Of a stretch of 64,000 nucleotides of DNA, positions 61,832 through 64,000 are shown in pieces (within the stretch, counting starts at the first letter, position 1; each line of letters begins with the position of its first letter). The translations under genes and the position numbers were made by a program. The stretch spans positions 1-64,000 of the forward strand of contig CAZBQJ010000004.1 in the NCBI GenBank assembly GCA_964494085.1, written 5' to 3'. The stretch comes from CAZBQJ01 sp964494085 (GTDB lineage: Bacteria > Patescibacteriota > Gracilibacteria > UBA1369). The notes beneath the pieces are model-generated. The model saw nothing but the letters and a program-made list of their open reading frames with translations, had not been told where the DNA came from and did not search any database.

Positions 61832-61937
61832 GAGGACTTTTTAATAAATAAGTTTAGCTGATGATAGCACAGCTAGAGATAGTTTAGCAGTTGAGCAGGT
61901 GGTAGATATTTTAAACTGGTCTTGATTTTTATATTTG

Positions 61938-61963
61938 TAACCTATACCCTAGGTCACAGGTTA
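61938..61963 (+). promoter_or_regulatory. Probable CsoR operator before the copper operon
   Basis: TAACCT at 61938-61943 and AGGTTA at 61958-61963 form a dyad with ACCTA-TACCC-TAGGT at its centre, and the csoR ATG follows at 61981. It lies next to AT-rich sequence that could hold the -10 box. Binding by the adjacent CsoR-type protein is inferred. Confidence 0.5.
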
Positions 61964-61980
61964 TATATTATCTTGCGCAT

Positions 61981-62247
61981 ATGAAAACTGATAAAAAACA
62001 GCAAGCCAAACCGCTAAAATGTTCAAAGCAAGCCCTGGGGACATTGGCAAAAGTGATAGAAATGATTGAGAATGACAAATATTGCCCTGAGGTAATTCAG
62101 CAAGTGGATAGTGTGATTGGTTTATTGAAAACCACCAAAAGAGAGCTTTTGGCCGGGCATTTGGATACCTGCGTAATACATAAGATGAAGGAAAACAAGA
62201 AAGAGGCCATAGCAGAGCTGCTAAAAATCTATAACCTGTCCAATTAG
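61981..62247 (+). CDS. csoR: CsoR-family copper-sensing repressor
   Basis: The 88-residue all-helical protein belongs to the CsoR/RcnR/FrmR (DUF156) family. The Cu(I) ligands Cys35, His60 and Cys64 match the CsoR pattern Cys...His-x3-Cys. Copper binding releases it from DNA, turning on export. The gene ends one base before the copA start, and a dyad lies in front of it, so it is likely autoregulated with copA. Confidence 0.92.
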   Translation: MKTDKKQQAKPLKCSKQALGTLAKVIEMIENDKYCPEVIQQVDSVIGLLKTTKRELLAGHLDTCVIHKMKENKKEAIAELLKIYNLSN

Positions 62248-62248
62248 G

Positions 62249-64000
62249 ATGAATAAAAATGAAACATACCGGATAAAGGGCATGCATTGTGCTTCATGTG
62301 CCGGAATTATCGAACGGACTTTCAAAAAACAAACAGGGGTGGTCAGCGCCGAAGTGAATTATGGTACGGAAAAGGTGAAAATTAATTTCGATGATACTGC
62401 GATCACTCCGGAATCTCTATCAAAACTGATTGAACCGCTGGGTTATTCTTTGGTGATTCCGACTGTTGCAGAAATGGAAATGAGCGAAGGCGAACAGGCT
62501 GGACAATCCAGTCCAAATCAATCTAAAAAGGAAAAACTGGCTGAAATTGCTGAGATGAGAAATAAAATCATGGTAGCCATACCATTAACTGTTTTCAGTA
62601 TTTTTGTCATGGGATGGGATATGTTGGTGCAATTTCAGTATGTTTCTCCGCCTACAAAAATAATTACCGAGTTTTTTCATCATCTGCTGCCTCTGATGGC
62701 TACCTACATGCTATTTGTCGTTGGCAAGCCCTATCTCTGGGGCGTTTATAGATTCATCAGATATGGCAAAGCCAACATGGATACATTGATTGGAATTGGT
62801 ACATCGGTTGCATATATTTACAGTTTCATCATTGCCGCCTTCGCCGAACCACTCAGCGCCTTCATCAATGTCGAGCATAGTTATTATGATGTCACGATTG
62901 TGGTAATTGCCTTTATCGCATTGGGCAAATATCTGGAAGCTAAATCGAAAATTAAAACCGGTGATGCGATAGAGAAACTTTTGAATCTGCAAGCCAAGAC
63001 CGCCCTGGTGATCCGAGATGGTAAAGAATTAGATATATCGGTGAATTTGGTAGTTCACGGCGATCTGATTATCGTTAAACCCGGGGCCAAGATTCCGGTA
63101 GATGGAGTATTGGTAGAAGGAGCTTCTTTTGTAGATGAATCAATGATTAGTGGTGAGCCAATGCCGGTAAATAAAAAAATCGGGGATTCAGTGGCCGCTG
63201 GAACGATTAACACAACTGGGGCTTTTACCTTTCAGGCAACCAAGATTGGCTCTGAAACACTGTTGGCTCATATTATCAAAATGGTAGAGGATGCTCAAGG
63301 AAGCAAAGCGCCGATACAAGCTCTGGCTGACCGAATATCTGCTGTTTTTGTACCTATTGTATTGGTTATAGCGGTTTTATCACTAGGTGTTTGGTTGACG
63401 TTAGGAACTTATTATCTGGGATTTTCGCAAGCTTTGTCCTATGGTCTGACTGCATTCGTGGGGATTCTGGTGATTGCCTGTCCCTGTGCGCTCGGATTGG
63501 CAACTCCAACGGCGATTATTGTCGGGGTCGGAAAAGGCGCGAAGGCAGGTATATTGATCAAAGATGCCGCTACCCTGGAAGAATTATATAAAGTCGACAC
63601 GGTAGTAGTGGATAAAACTGGCACGATTACCAAGGGTAAACCTGAATTGATTAGTATTGAGAATAAAAGCCAGGAAAAGGACGCTGAAATCATCTCGATT
63701 TTGGCTTCATTGGAAAAGCAATCTGAACATCCCATTGCTGATGCAATCGGTAAATATGCCCGAGAAAAGCAGGTGGAGATCAAGGCCGTGAAAAATTTTG
63801 AAATTATTAAAGGTAAAGGTTTAAAAGGAGAGGTCGCTGGTATTGAATACTATGCCGGAAACACCAAACTATTGGCTGACCTGGGACTTACTTTCGCTGA
63901 AAATCAAATTGAAAAGGAGACAAAATCCGGAAAAACTCCGATATTTCTGGCGTCAAAAGCTGAGATTCTGGCCATAGGAATGGTGGCCGATGCCATAAAG
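62249..64000 (+). CDS. copA: Copper-exporting P1B-type ATPase (3' end outside window)
   Basis: CopA pumps Cu(I) out of the cytoplasm using ATP. The ATG at 62249 directly follows the csoR stop. The visible 584 residues include an N-terminal heavy-metal-associated domain (GMHCASC, Cys14/Cys17), several membrane helices and the actuator domain (VDESMISGEPMPV). They also include the ion-channel motif CPC (411-413), the phosphorylation motif DKTGT (Asp455) and the nucleotide-domain SEHP motif (492-495). The frame continues past the window end, with the ATP hinge still missing. Confidence 0.97.
   Translation, partial: MNKNETYRIKGMHCASCAGIIERTFKKQTGVVSAEVNYGTEKVKINFDDTAITPESLSKLIEPLGYSLVIPTVAEMEMSEGEQAGQSSPNQSKKEKLAEIAEMRNKIMVAIPLTVFSIFVMGWDMLVQFQYVSPPTKIITEFFHHLLPLMATYMLFVVGKPYLWGVYRFIRYGKANMDTLIGIGTSVAYIYSFIIAAFAEPLSAFINVEHSYYDVTIVVIAFIALGKYLEAKSKIKTGDAIEKLLNLQAKTALVIRDGKELDISVNLVVHGDLIIVKPGAKIPVDGVLVEGASFVDESMISGEPMPVNKKIGDSVAAGTINTTGAFTFQATKIGSETLLAHIIKMVEDAQGSKAPIQALADRISAVFVPIVLVIAVLSLGVWLTLGTYYLGFSQALSYGLTAFVGILVIACPCALGLATPTAIIVGVGKGAKAGILIKDAATLEELYKVDTVVVDKTGTITKGKPELISIENKSQEKDAEIISILASLEKQSEHPIADAIGKYAREKQVEIKAVKNFEIIKGKGLKGEVAGIEYYAGNTKLLADLGLTFAENQIEKETKSGKTPIFLASKAEILAIGMVADAIK

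Noticed and set aside
61440..62000. Right attachment site as a copy of the tRNA-Gly 3' end
   Set aside because: I looked for the CCCCTCACCCGCTCCA sequence near the right border of the island and did not find it.

Overview
The window looks like a chromosome segment of a small-genome, Gram-positive-like bacterium, most likely of the candidate phyla radiation (Patescibacteria). The support is indirect: type IV pilin-like genes, a sortase, a class A penicillin-binding protein, an amidase-SpoIID wall enzyme, an S-layer-like protein, a very short TsaB, a DnaX without its zinc module, and an almost complete lack of Shine-Dalgarno sequences. TGA, TAA and TAG all act as stops, so UGA is not recoded.

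Region 1, about 1-31.6 kb, is core chromosome. It holds envelope genes (sortase, amidase-SpoIID, repeat surface protein, class A PBP), information genes (ligA, dnaX, pnp, rpsO, leuS, rsmI, rnhA, an RlmK-like methyltransferase, tsaB), three prepilin-like genes in an overlapping operon, thioredoxin and a lysine-rich histone-like peptide. It ends at a tRNA-Gly(TCC) gene.

Region 2, about 31.6-61.4 kb, is a long accessory island that is visibly more AT-rich and full of recombination scars. A large serine recombinase overlaps the 3' end of the tRNA. Next come mobile-element genes (P-loop ATPase, two small proteins, a winged-helix protein). An Mrr-type endonuclease follows, bounded by two integron attC-like imperfect palindromes. 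Beyond it lies a CBASS anti-phage operon (CD-NTase, E2-like protein, HNH-SAVED effector) transcribed divergently from a self-cleaving LexA-like regulator. After a recombinase broken by a stop codon, a restriction-modification block (XRE controller, two adenine methylases, AlwI-family endonuclease, helicase, zinc-ribbon protein) sits between perfect 98-bp inverted repeats. The last part (50.6-59.8 kb) is a set of gene blocks for nucleotide- or sugar-directed enzymes: three nucleotidyltransferase domains, a PIG-L deacetylase, a GT20 glycosyltransferase, a metallo-beta-lactamase-fold phosphodiesterase, HAD phosphatase, HD hydrolase, Nudix hydrolase, a GTP cyclohydrolase II fusion and a DHH-like protein. 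A stretch of gene fragments follows.

The most striking feature is that block borders in region 2 carry short remnants of the same kind of serine-recombinase C-terminus (pattern W-S/N-x-L-x-x-x-V-R-T). There are six copies between 41.7 and 59.8 kb. They suggest that defence and small-molecule gene blocks were added one after another at recombinase 3' ends, giving a cassette-like array unlike a classical integron.

Region 3, about 61.4-64 kb, returns to core-like genes: a hypothetical protein, a CsoR-type copper repressor and a copper-exporting P-type ATPase that runs off the window.
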